From Nostoc sp. KVJ3 (GTDB lineage: Bacteria; Cyanobacteriota; Cyanobacteriia; Cyanobacteriales; Nostocaceae): DNA of 64,000 nt. Position 1 is the stretch's first letter, and the number at the start of each line of letters is the position of its first letter. Position numbers and translations under genes: made by a program. Of the stretch, positions 34,863 through 44,480 are shown piece after piece. The DNA is taken from positions 5,103 through 69,102 of the forward strand of contig NZ_WWFG01000016.1 in assembly GCF_026127265.1 (NCBI RefSeq), read 5' to 3'. The notes beneath the pieces are model-generated. The model was not told the origin of the DNA, made no database searches, and saw only the letters and a program-made list of their open reading frames with translations.

Positions 34863-37730
34863 ATGGCATCAGATTCACAGATTCGAGCATTACTCAAAGC
34901 TTGGTTAGATTACATCCATGTTGAAAATTTGAGTAATGCCAAAGTAGAAGCTGACGATTCAGAACAACCGAACATCTGGGATTCTCTCGTAAATCTAGTA
35001 GGCGATAAATTATTAATAGACGAGTCTTTATTTAAAAAACTAAAGCAACCGTTTAAAAGTGCAAAGAACTTTGAGCAAACAAAATTACCATCAATTGCTG
35101 TAGCTTTCCCGCAGCTTTATGTAGTTGAATTGAATCGCCGTCAATTTCGCCCGTTGTTCACTATCAACGTTTCCCCAATATTCGAGGGCAATTATCGCAG
35201 TAGCGGATGGAATTTAACTGATTATGAGTTTCAGCCTGTTATTCCCAATTTGATGCAGTGGTACGGACTAGAGGAAGAAGCGGCTGAGTCACTGGTAACA
35301 AGGGAAGGGTTGAAAGTTTTTCTCGAAACTACTTTCAATCGTCCCTTTAAAACGCTACAAGATTTTATGGGGCTGATTGAAATACCGCCGTTTCCCGTGC
35401 GGTCAAAACTTCTCCCTTATTTGTTGGATTTTGACTACGCGACTTTTAATTACAACCTCAAAAAAGATTTTCAGAAAATTAGCGACCAGAATTACTTTCA
35501 GTGGTCAAGACCAGGACATCCGGCTTACGAGTACCTGTTTGGACAACCAAAAGCACCTCAACATGAAGTACTTTTTTTGGGTGCTTTTCCCAACTCACAG
35601 GCGGATGACTATCAAGCACTTGCTCTTAAACATTCGCAGTTAAATCCTATTACTGCTGTGATTGGCCCACCGGGGAATGGCAAGACGACGCTGTTGCTGC
35701 ATAAGATAGCCCAGCAAGTGGTACATCGAGCAGTGGAATTAGCAACAACGGGTCAAGATAAAAGTAACCTAACTGTGGTAACAAGCACTAACAAATTTGC
35801 TGTAAATAACGTTGAGAAAATCTTAGCCAACAACTTGACCTCTGACCGTTTCTACTTATCAGGAGGCTCTAGGGATTTAGTTGACACCCAAGTTTTACCT
35901 AATTTGCAAGCTGCACTCGACTGGTTAGCCAAAGAAACGTTTAATTACGATGAATGGGAGTCAGCAAAACAACAGTTGTTAGCTGGTGTTCAGCAAATAG
36001 AATCTTATAGAAAACAAGACGAAGACGAGCTGAAAAAGATTTGTGTTGATGAGCAATTATTAGATGAGCTATGCCTTGATATACAATTGCTTGACAAGGC
36101 GATAAAGACTTCTGCATTTGAATCTTCGTCACCATTAGAATTTGACCGCGACTACAATAAGTTCCCCCTAGAAGCTTACCAGCAGATAGGACAATATCTT
36201 GACAGTGCTAGGCGTTCTTTGCCGTCTGAAGATTACAGGGAGAATAAGAGTAGAAATGACTTCTGGTTTGTCAAGCTTTTGCAGACGATTAAACGATTCT
36301 GGCAGTCGATAACCAAAACCAGCGCACATCATGTTCTCAAACGCTTGCACAAACAGATAGAGATGCCTGTGTTAGCGACGCTGGCCACCCCTTTTCAATT
36401 TCAAATCCCACTAACAACTGAATCTCTCATCGCCGCCCAGCAGAGTGTTGACCAGCTTATTGCAGAAGCATCTTTTTGGCAGCAACAACAGAATGGTATT
36501 GACAGCACACAACAGCAGCTCTCCTCAAGAAAGCAGCAACTCAAAGACCTGATTACTCGCCGTTCTCAAATCGAAAACCGACTCGCTACTTATCCCACCA
36601 AAGATTTTTACAGTCGTTTCTACAGCGAATTACACTTGCAGCAAGTAGAATTATTTGAGTTGTCTTGGCAATTTCAGCAACAAGAAGCTCTGCGACGGAA
36701 AGACGAGGTGATAGCTTCCATAAGAACTTACATTGCATTATTGAATGGCGAATGGGATGCTTACCGTCAGTTAAGTCATAATTGGAGAAACATTTATCGG
36801 GATATCAGCCTGTTATTTCCGGTGTTCCTTTGCACTTTGCACTCCATCCGCAATTTGTTACCCTATCCCGATAGTGGCTGTATTGACCAAGTAATTGTAG
36901 ATGAAGCGGGTCAGATTCCGCCGCATCAAGTTTTTCCAGTTTTAGTGAGGTGTAATCGGGCTTTGATTGTTGGCGATCCATTGCAATTGGAGCCGGTTGT
37001 TAATTTAAGTGACCAGAAGAAAGATGAATATCGCAGCAAGTCGTTTCTAGAACAGGGGCTAACAGATGTAGATTATGACCGCTACAGCCCCACAGCAACA
37101 ACAGCTTATCACCGAGCAGCTGGGGGATCAGGGCAACCGCAAGATATTGGTCAGGGCATTATCCTTAAATATCATTACCGTTGCGTTCCGGTAATTGCTG
37201 ATTTTTGCGATCGCTTGTGCAATTACGGAATGGTCATCAAAACTGAACCAAAAGCTTCTCGGTTAGGTACTAACCTGATTGCAAGCCATGTGGAAGGGAA
37301 GCTGGAGAACAACGTTAATTGGGCAGAAGTTGATGCAGTAGAAGCGTTGATTGAGGAGTTGTTAGCGGCGGGTTATTGCTTAAATTCTCCTGACTCTGAC
37401 AACACGATTGGCGTGATTTCACCTTACCGCCGTCAAGTAGATGCGCTCACTCAACGTTTAAAATCTCGCTGGTCAGATTTTTCCCCCAAGAGCATTGGCA
37501 CAGTTCACACGTTCCAAGGTGGACAGAAATCAGTGATAATTTTCTCGACTCGCCAATACTCTGCAACTGATAGTCTCTGGTTTATTAATCGGCGACCTAA
37601 TTTACTGAATGTTGCTGTGAGTAGAGCGCGAGAACTGTTTATTCTGGTGGGGAATTTGGCACGAATCTCTGAAGGGGGGTATACCAGAGAGTTAGTGGAA
37701 TATATCAAGGAATCTGGTGAGATGCGATAA
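34863..37730 (+). CDS. Superfamily 1 helicase (UPF1/DNA2-like)
   Basis: A 955-aa protein starting at the ATG at 34863, with GGGGAG upstream; an earlier in-frame start is less likely. Motif I (Walker A) is VIGPPGNGKTTLLL near residue 275, motif II is VIVDEAGQIPP near 680, motif III is VGDPLQLEPV, motif V is TVHTFQGGQKSVIIF near 880 and motif VI is NVAVSRARELFILVG near 920. Between motifs I and II a long insert of about 350 residues is mostly helical and Gln-rich, probably coiled coil. The N-terminal 270 residues are unassigned. UPF1/DNA2-like helicases of this size in bacteria are often found with nucleases in defence islands; here no nuclease is adjacent. It lies just after parAB on the same strand. 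Confidence 0.8.
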   Translation: MASDSQIRALLKAWLDYIHVENLSNAKVEADDSEQPNIWDSLVNLVGDKLLIDESLFKKLKQPFKSAKNFEQTKLPSIAVAFPQLYVVELNRRQFRPLFTINVSPIFEGNYRSSGWNLTDYEFQPVIPNLMQWYGLEEEAAESLVTREGLKVFLETTFNRPFKTLQDFMGLIEIPPFPVRSKLLPYLLDFDYATFNYNLKKDFQKISDQNYFQWSRPGHPAYEYLFGQPKAPQHEVLFLGAFPNSQADDYQALALKHSQLNPITAVIGPPGNGKTTLLLHKIAQQVVHRAVELATTGQDKSNLTVVTSTNKFAVNNVEKILANNLTSDRFYLSGGSRDLVDTQVLPNLQAALDWLAKETFNYDEWESAKQQLLAGVQQIESYRKQDEDELKKICVDEQLLDELCLDIQLLDKAIKTSAFESSSPLEFDRDYNKFPLEAYQQIGQYLDSARRSLPSEDYRENKSRNDFWFVKLLQTIKRFWQSITKTSAHHVLKRLHKQIEMPVLATLATPFQFQIPLTTESLIAAQQSVDQLIAEASFWQQQQNGIDSTQQQLSSRKQQLKDLITRRSQIENRLATYPTKDFYSRFYSELHLQQVELFELSWQFQQQEALRRKDEVIASIRTYIALLNGEWDAYRQLSHNWRNIYRDISLLFPVFLCTLHSIRNLLPYPDSGCIDQVIVDEAGQIPPHQVFPVLVRCNRALIVGDPLQLEPVVNLSDQKKDEYRSKSFLEQGLTDVDYDRYSPTATTAYHRAAGGSGQPQDIGQGIILKYHYRCVPVIADFCDRLCNYGMVIKTEPKASRLGTNLIASHVEGKLENNVNWAEVDAVEALIEELLAAGYCLNSPDSDNTIGVISPYRRQVDALTQRLKSRWSDFSPKSIGTVHTFQGGQKSVIIFSTRQYSATDSLWFINRRPNLLNVAVSRARELFILVGNLARISEGGYTRELVEYIKESGEMR

Positions 37731-37936
37731 TTTTAATCATTGCTACATTTCTAGGACTAAGAACTATTACCGTTAAGCATTTGTTGAGTTTGTCTCAAAA
37801 AAAGCTTTCTAGAATTTCTATATAGCCAGCTTCTATTGGGTGGAAATTCAGGGGAAAAGCAATCGCGTACCTAAATGGAGGTTATAGCCGTGGCTAGGCA
37901 TTTCTGGCTATTTGCAAACTAACAAGCACAGAAATC

Positions 37937-38767
37937 TTAATAGCATCCTTGAATTTCGTACAGAGGGTCAAGTTGCCGATAATGTTCGGCAAGTTGGAAA
38001 TACAGCAACCGTGCCCCGTCCGCAGCAAGTTGCTGTTGCTGGGTGTAAGCTAGATAAAACAAATTATTCTTCCAGATATGCCAATAAGAGGGGGAACCCC
38101 CCAGCAGAGGCTCTAAAGCTTCATCTATTCGCCAAGAATGGCCCTTGAGTAATTCTCCGATTTCTGACTGGGCATCAAATGGCTCCTCCTCGGTTCCTAT
38201 CAACATATCTAATTCTGACAACCTTCTTTCTTCTTCCTGTTGCTGTTCAGGGGAAGGTGCTTTCACAACTGCCCGTATTTCCTCTGGCACATCTAGTAAG
38301 AAGAATTGTGAGTACCCATTTGCATTAATCTGTTCGTCATAAAACTGGTTTTCTTCTTCTTCTATACGGTCAACGCTACCAGAAATAAACATCTGACCCA
38401 TAGCATCTGCTTCCAGAAGGATACCATCATGACCGTATGCGCCGAAGTGAAAAGCATTGCAACCAATTTGCATAGCTAGTTCTGATAGGCGAGGGCGAGC
38501 AGCACCCCTAGCCCGACGGCATAGTAGTTCATTCGGTTCGGTTTTCACTATAGTCCATCCCGGAGTGCTAACGAACAGTCCGACAATCCATAGGTCGGGT
38601 AATAGCAGGTAGGGAGTTTGGCGCAATTCCTCATTTGATAAGGTTTGGGGTGGTAGGGAAATGCGACGGCAACCTTCAAGATCAAAGATGCGGCTTACAG
38701 CCAGTTCGATTGAATCTAAATTATTTGACTGGATACAGGTAGTGTAATTTCGGGACTGAATAAACAC
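37937..38767 (-). CDS. Putative immunity protein 2 of the polymorphic toxin
   Basis: A 276-aa protein when started at the GTG at 38767, which aligns with the ATG of its paralogue; a TTG two codons upstream is also possible. It is about 35-40% identical to the gene at 38858-39727 along most of its length: NYTTCIQSNN/NFTTCIRSDN, GWTIVKTEPNELLCRR/GWTIVKTWPNELLCTR, and RLSELAMQIGCNAFHF/RLSALAMQLGCDIFHF. No named family. As the last gene behind a toxin it is a candidate immunity protein, possibly against a different or former toxin tip. Confidence 0.65.
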   Translation of the reverse strand: MFIQSRNYTTCIQSNNLDSIELAVSRIFDLEGCRRISLPPQTLSNEELRQTPYLLLPDLWIVGLFVSTPGWTIVKTEPNELLCRRARGAARPRLSELAMQIGCNAFHFGAYGHDGILLEADAMGQMFISGSVDRIEEEENQFYDEQINANGYSQFFLLDVPEEIRAVVKAPSPEQQQEEERRLSELDMLIGTEEEPFDAQSEIGELLKGHSWRIDEALEPLLGGSPSYWHIWKNNLFYLAYTQQQQLAADGARLLYFQLAEHYRQLDPLYEIQGCY

Positions 38768-38857
38768 TGCCAACTTCCTATAGTTAAAATTATTAAGGTC
38801 GCACGCATCACTAGCTTATGCTTAAATCGGTTTCTATAATTTTTGTGCTTCAAAAAA

Positions 38858-39727
38858 TTAAAAACAGTCATGATCCTCATATTCAGACAAAGAATCAAGA
38901 GAAATTTGGCTGTTGGGGGGAGTTGGGTTGTAAGTATTGGGTGGTTGTAAGTATAAGAGTTGCACTCCTTGATCTTGAAGCTGTTGTGGTTCGGCGTAAA
39001 CATTGTAAAGCAAATCTGTCAAATACCAGCAAAAATTGGAGCTATCTATTACTTTTGCTAAGGCATTATCTATGCGTTCGGCATAACCCTTTTCTACTTC
39101 ATCTTGTAGGTTAATCAATAACTCTGATTCTGGGTCTTCTGCCAACAGCCGCTCATACTCAGCTTCAATTCTTGCAATTTCTGGGTTTTCATGTACTCGC
39201 ATTGCTTCCTGCATTTGCTCTGGCACTGTTAACAGAGAAAACTGTGAAATTGGCTCAGGTGCATTAATTTGTTCTCCATAAAATAGATGGGTTTCATCTA
39301 AACTATTAGCTCCTTCGTAATCATTCCAACCAGAAAGGAAGATATGACCAGTTGCATCTGCTTCCAGCAAGATTCCGCAAATGTCACGAACTACCCGAAA
39401 ATGAAAAATATCACACCCCAACTGCATTGCTAACGCTGATAGCCGGGGGCGAGTAACACTTTCTACCCGCGTACAAAGTAACTCATTTGGCCAAGTTTTC
39501 ACAATTGTCCATCCGTCTTCACCTCTGCATAAGCTGATGAGCCATAAGCGCGGTCGCTCCCAAGCAGGAAGATGGCGGAGTTGTTCTGAGTCAATTGTGA
39601 TCTCAGGCAGATGAGTAAGACGACGGCAACCTTCTTCCTGCTCCAGGAGGCGGGTCATTGCATCTGCAATGGCAGCAAGATTATCTGATCGAATACAAGT
39701 GGTAAAATTCCAGTATCTCTCAAACAT
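38858..39727 (-). CDS. Putative immunity protein 1 of the polymorphic toxin
   Basis: A 289-aa, acidic protein starting 57 bases after the toxin's stop on the same strand. No membrane segments or signal are visible, so it is cytoplasmic. Its conserved core (PRLSALAMQLGCDIFHF, then GILLEADATGHIFLSGWNDY) is shared with the next gene. Immunity proteins of contact-dependent or polymorphic toxins are encoded directly downstream, are acidic and are often duplicated; all three features fit here. Binding to the toxin tip is inferred, not shown. Confidence 0.65.
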   Translation of the reverse strand: MFERYWNFTTCIRSDNLAAIADAMTRLLEQEEGCRRLTHLPEITIDSEQLRHLPAWERPRLWLISLCRGEDGWTIVKTWPNELLCTRVESVTRPRLSALAMQLGCDIFHFRVVRDICGILLEADATGHIFLSGWNDYEGANSLDETHLFYGEQINAPEPISQFSLLTVPEQMQEAMRVHENPEIARIEAEYERLLAEDPESELLINLQDEVEKGYAERIDNALAKVIDSSNFCWYLTDLLYNVYAEPQQLQDQGVQLLYLQPPNTYNPTPPNSQISLDSLSEYEDHDCF

Positions 39728-39784
39728 TTTTAGTTGTATCCAGTTTGATACTCTGACTTAGCTCATTACTAACAGAATTTACAT

Positions 39785-42700
39785 CTAGGGTTGTTCCTTT
39801 CTGAAAATGGGCAATTTAAGATAGTGAACCGGAACCGAATTTTTAGTACGGGGAGGCTGCTTGTATTCAAACATCTGCCTGGCAGCTAAACCAGCTTCTT
39901 TGTCACTAAAACACATGAAGTATTGAAGTCCGCAATCTTTAGCTACCTCTGCTTCTCTGTCTATCTGGCTAATCATTTTTCTAAATATAAATTTTTCTTG
40001 TTCAGTAGGAGGAATATAGTTTGAATCGCCAGGAAGCAGTAAATATTTCTTCAACCATCCATATCCTGTTTTAACTTCTGCTACTGATCCAGGAGGCTTT
40101 AGTCCATTCTTAACTATAGCTCCTTTTGCTCTTACTAGCCCATCATAGAATGCTGATAATCCTGACGAAGTGATCACAAGGTAGTCACCCGGCGCACCAG
40201 TAACATAAGTAGCATAAAGACTATGTGTTATATCTTTGCCTAATTCTGGTTTAGAGTTATCTGCTGCATCACCTAAATGCCGATCTAATTCAAGATTAAA
40301 GCATCCGTGTTCCGGCTCTACTTTACCTTTAGTAAAAACCTCCTGCTCCGTTATCCTCTCTGGATTGTTTTTGTTATGGATAAGCACATTCAACCTTCTT
40401 TGCTGTGCTATTTTTAATTGCTCAACTAGCTCACGCTCTTTTTGATTACTGTAAGGATTTCCTGTAATCGGATTGATATCAGCTACGTGTGATGGATTTG
40501 TTGTAGGTTGATTATCATTTCCTTTGAAGATTTCCTCTATTACCCGAAATAATAGAATACCAGAATCTTTAAGAAGTTCAAATATGTTTATATCTTTATC
40601 CTTTAATGCATAAGGGCCGTAAATACCTGCTGCGGTACCATTAATACTTGCATTCCCAATAACGAACTTGGACTTATTAGATTTAAGAACGCCGCTTTCG
40701 TAAGCAATATTAATCAATCCTTTTTTCTTGACACCAGTGTAGATGCTGTAGTTAGCATCGTTAATCAAAACAGAACCAGTAACTCTAACCGAGCCATCAG
40801 CTTGTACGTAAATTTTGCCACCAGTGTTATTTCCGTCAGAGCGGAGATACCCAGTTGTAACTGCTCCCTGAGAACTGGCGATCGCAATTACTCCACCGTT
40901 TGAGATGATGTTTTGGCTAATAACATCGCCAACAGAAGAGATATATACATCACCGTTATTGGTTGTAATATCGCCTTGTGTAGTAACAGTACCTTGCTTG
41001 GCAATTAGGGCAACTTTACCCCACTGCGAACTGATTTTACCTGTAGTCACGTTCTGGTCGCCTTGTATAGCTACTTGATTCCCACTATTAATTTCAGTGG
41101 TAGTGACATTTCCTTTGCTGCTAACCAAAGCAACCGTACCGAATGCTGATACGATGTTTTGAGCAAGTACATCTTGAGTAGCACCAAGAGTCACATTATC
41201 AACGCTAGCGATCGCACCTTGGGCATTAACATTACCACTGCTACTAATCAAAGCAACTGCACCATCAAGTGATGTAATATCTTGAGTAACTACATCTTTA
41301 AAAGCCCCAAGAGAAACATCACTATTACTGGTAATTGAACCATTGACAGTAACCGCACCTTGACTGGAGTTAAGAAGAACTACATCATTGGCAGACTGAA
41401 TTTTCTCGGTGATAATATTCTGTTTGGCTAGAGCAGTTACACCATAATCACCAATAATTTCCCCAGTGGCAGTAATAGCATTAGTAGCACTAATCAGACT
41501 AATTCCAGCATTTGTGGAAGTAATATTGTGAACAACAATATCTTTAAGAGCAGTAATATTTACATCACCATCTTTGGTTTGAATATCACTGTGTGTTCTG
41601 AAAGCCCCATCACTCAAAATATCTACTTCTTTGGCAGTAATGTTGCCAGTGGTGACATTGCCTTTAGAATCGTATTTTTTGTCACCTATTTTACCCAGGG
41701 AAATGCTTACATTCCCTGAGTCAGTAGTAGACAAAGAAGCTGTAGTAATGTCATCAATAGCATTTATATTGATATTGCCTTTAGTAGTGATATCACCATT
41801 AGCCGTGAAAGTTTTAGCACTATTAACTGTCAAGTCCTTAAGGCTAGCATTACCACCAACTGCATTATTGAAAGTAATATTGCCCAAACCTCCTGTCAGA
41901 CTGAGGGATGAAGCACCTGCACTATTACTATCGACAGTATTTTTAAAGGTGATATCGCCGCCCTTGGAAGTGACAGTAGATTTAGCAGAGTTAAAAGTGT
42001 AAGCACCAGTACTGCTATTGAGAATTGTGGGGCCATCAAAAGTAATATTGCCGCCTTTGGTGACAACTTTGGAGCCAGTGAGATTAATCTTAAGCCCCTG
42101 CAAGAGAACAGAACTACCTTGAGTGGAAATATTGCCTACAGTAATGCCATCCTTGGGTGTTGCTGTTGTAGAAATGGGGTTAAGGAGGAAAGCATGATAT
42201 TGTCCTCCAATTTGACCATATCCTAAGATTTGCCCTTTATTGTTAATGGCTGTAGAGTCTAATAAAGTCCAGCCTGAGTCTTGTGGAATCAAGCTGTTGA
42301 GGTCAGTCATTTTGCCATTGCTGTAGAGAAAAGGGCGAGCAAAATTATAATCACTGTAGGAGTCACCAATGATTTGACCAGCATCATTGATGGCGATCGC
42401 ATAAGTGTCTTGGTAGCTAGATAGAGTGCCGAGGTCAGTCATCTGTCCTTGACTGTAGAGGAAAGCGTGTTCAAAGTTATTATCACCAGTGTTGGAATTG
42501 CCAATAACTTGACCAGAATTATTAATATCTGTGGCAGTGCTGTAGTCGCCTCCGGGCAAAGTGCCCAGTCCAGTCATATTGCCATTACTGTAGATGAAAG
42601 CTTGTCCTGATGATGTGTAGTAACCGCTATGATAAATGTGACCAGGTTCATTTCCATAACCGCCACCACTAACGTAAACAGAAGTATCGTGAAATACTAC

Positions 42701-43975
42701 TTGTTGAGAACCACCAACTATTTGACCAGAGTTATTGATGCTTGTGGCATTGCTGCCAATGGCATTCGGTAAAGTACCCAGATCACTCATATTTCCATTC
42801 TGATAGAGGAAAGCGTGAGATTCTGGGTAAGATAGAGTAAGGCTTCCATCATAAACAGTCTCTTGATAGTATATGGAAGTACTGGAAGTACCTACAATTT
42901 GACCAGAATTATTGATAGCTCCAATATAGCTGTCACTGCCTCCAGGCAAAGTGCCGAGGTCGGTCATCTTGCCATCACTGTAGAGAAAAGTGTGTTGCGT
43001 CGTATTGACATCAGATCGACCCACAATTTGACCAGAGTTATTGATACCTGTGGCAGTGGTGTAACTGCCTCCAGGTAAAGTGCCGAGGTCGGTCATTTTG
43101 CCATCACTGTAGAGAAAAGCATGATATTGTGAATTATCACTGCTGATAGAAGTACCAACAATTTGACCAGAGTCATTGATAGCCGTAGCATAGTTGTTAC
43201 TGCCTCCAAGTAGAGTGGCAAGGTCAGTGACACTGTAACCACTATCAGTCGAACTTTGTGAATCGCTCAATCCAGATTGCAAACTGAGTCCAGGACTATT
43301 GTCAAGAGCAGTATTCTTGAGGGTGATATTGCCAGATTTAATACTGCCTTTTGTTTGCACTTTCAGAGAAGAACCGATGTAATCACCAAATTGAAGATTA
43401 TTCGATGCTGAGATTTGGACATTTGTGGTTTCATCAGTACCAGTGAAAATAATTTGCTCACCAAGGTCACTTTGAAATACCTCACCTTCACCATCGCCAG
43501 TCAGAGAAAAGCTTTCTGGATTTCCCTTAGCATCTTGTAGAGTTAACTGGAAATTTTGATGATTATCGAAATTACCAAACTTTCCCTTTAATACTGGACT
43601 AGGATTTAAAAGAGAATCGTTACTATTAATTCCAACTAGGGACAGATTTTTCCCACTTCCAGTAAGTTGGTCTAAACCAGTCGTCGGATTGTTCGGAAGT
43701 GATTGAGATGCAAGAGATGTAGAAACAACTGATTGATTAAATAACGGTAAACTATCAGAGATAGTACTAACAGAATTACTGTAGTTAGTAAGAGTTTCCT
43801 GATTAGAGCCAATCAGACCAGAAGCACTACTTGTTGTAGATGTTTTTTGCAACCCTATTAATGACGAATTATTATCTGAAGCACTGCTGAAAGATGTTCC
43901 TGTCAGAGAAGATGGTAATAACCCTCCTTGAGATGAAGAGGTATCAGTGGGGAGAATCAGATCAGAAATTGGCAT
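39785..43975 (-). CDS. Large polymorphic-toxin-like exoprotein with HAF repeats and nuclease-like tip
   Basis: A 1396-aa protein. Residues 1-250 are Ser/Thr/Asn/Gly-rich. Residues about 255-600 contain seven HAF-type extracellular repeats (pattern MTDLGTLPGG...INNSGQIVG). Residues about 600-1100 are haemagglutinin-like beta-helix repeats (GNITFDGPT, GDITFKNTV, DVVTQDITSLDG). After a linker (DGNDN-like, about 1120-1190), the last 200 residues are distinct: a short AFYDGL and AEVKTGYGW (E1300, K1302) resemble the D...ExK core of restriction-endonuclease-fold toxins, followed by a Q-rich helix. There is no typical signal peptide at MPISDLILPT, so export may need a dedicated system. Two paralogous genes downstream are likely immunity genes. 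The layout of stalk, fibre and enzymatic tip is that of a contact-dependent weapon. Confidence 0.75.
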   Translation of the reverse strand: MPISDLILPTDTSSSQGGLLPSSLTGTSFSSASDNNSSLIGLQKTSTTSSASGLIGSNQETLTNYSNSVSTISDSLPLFNQSVVSTSLASQSLPNNPTTGLDQLTGSGKNLSLVGINSNDSLLNPSPVLKGKFGNFDNHQNFQLTLQDAKGNPESFSLTGDGEGEVFQSDLGEQIIFTGTDETTNVQISASNNLQFGDYIGSSLKVQTKGSIKSGNITLKNTALDNSPGLSLQSGLSDSQSSTDSGYSVTDLATLLGGSNNYATAINDSGQIVGTSISSDNSQYHAFLYSDGKMTDLGTLPGGSYTTATGINNSGQIVGRSDVNTTQHTFLYSDGKMTDLGTLPGGSDSYIGAINNSGQIVGTSSTSIYYQETVYDGSLTLSYPESHAFLYQNGNMSDLGTLPNAIGSNATSINNSGQIVGGSQQVVFHDTSVYVSGGGYGNEPGHIYHSGYYTSSGQAFIYSNGNMTGLGTLPGGDYSTATDINNSGQVIGNSNTGDNNFEHAFLYSQGQMTDLGTLSSYQDTYAIAINDAGQIIGDSYSDYNFARPFLYSNGKMTDLNSLIPQDSGWTLLDSTAINNKGQILGYGQIGGQYHAFLLNPISTTATPKDGITVGNISTQGSSVLLQGLKINLTGSKVVTKGGNITFDGPTILNSSTGAYTFNSAKSTVTSKGGDITFKNTVDSNSAGASSLSLTGGLGNITFNNAVGGNASLKDLTVNSAKTFTANGDITTKGNININAIDDITTASLSTTDSGNVSISLGKIGDKKYDSKGNVTTGNITAKEVDILSDGAFRTHSDIQTKDGDVNITALKDIVVHNITSTNAGISLISATNAITATGEIIGDYGVTALAKQNIITEKIQSANDVVLLNSSQGAVTVNGSITSNSDVSLGAFKDVVTQDITSLDGAVALISSSGNVNAQGAIASVDNVTLGATQDVLAQNIVSAFGTVALVSSKGNVTTTEINSGNQVAIQGDQNVTTGKISSQWGKVALIAKQGTVTTQGDITTNNGDVYISSVGDVISQNIISNGGVIAIASSQGAVTTGYLRSDGNNTGGKIYVQADGSVRVTGSVLINDANYSIYTGVKKKGLINIAYESGVLKSNKSKFVIGNASINGTAAGIYGPYALKDKDINIFELLKDSGILLFRVIEEIFKGNDNQPTTNPSHVADINPITGNPYSNQKERELVEQLKIAQQRRLNVLIHNKNNPERITEQEVFTKGKVEPEHGCFNLELDRHLGDAADNSKPELGKDITHSLYATYVTGAPGDYLVITSSGLSAFYDGLVRAKGAIVKNGLKPPGSVAEVKTGYGWLKKYLLLPGDSNYIPPTEQEKFIFRKMISQIDREAEVAKDCGLQYFMCFSDKEAGLAARQMFEYKQPPRTKNSVPVHYLKLPIFRKEQP

Positions 43976-44480
43976 AAATTATATCTTTTTAATAAGAAAT
44001 TATTGTGACGAAAAACGGAGCCGGATAATTATCTATTGAGAGTTTTTTATTTGCTCCCATAAGCCGAAAAATTCCCAAAAAAAAATGCTAAATCAAGGTT
44101 TTCAGCTTTTGGGTGCATTGATTTAGTAGATAGAGTACTAAAGAGCCATTTGATTAATTAAGAGTTGAATAAATGCTTGCTCTCAGAAAACAAATATCTT
44201 TGATGAAGATAGTTGAGGTAAAAAATGATTTCGGAATTCTCAAGTTTTAAGGATTGGAACGAACTCAACACTTCTAGATATTCATCAAACCTCGAATCTT
44301 TGAATAATGCAGGTACTTGAGTTGAAGATAAGATAATATTTCCGTTTCAGTCTACCGAAGCTTTACGGAAATTATTACTGGTTGTTTTTTAGGTAAAATT
44401 CTGGCTTGACAAGTGAATTTATAGTTAGATTAAAGTTTTTATATGTTTTAGATGTTTTTTCGGAAAAGAATTTACAAGAT
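43976..44480. other. Intergenic region between glycosyltransferase and toxin
   Basis: This is 505 AT-rich bases without a gene. The stem CTAAATCAA/TTGATTTAG (44088-44096 and 44118-44126) could terminate or attenuate transcription between the two minus-strand genes. The toxin promoter is probably also here. Confidence 0.45.
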
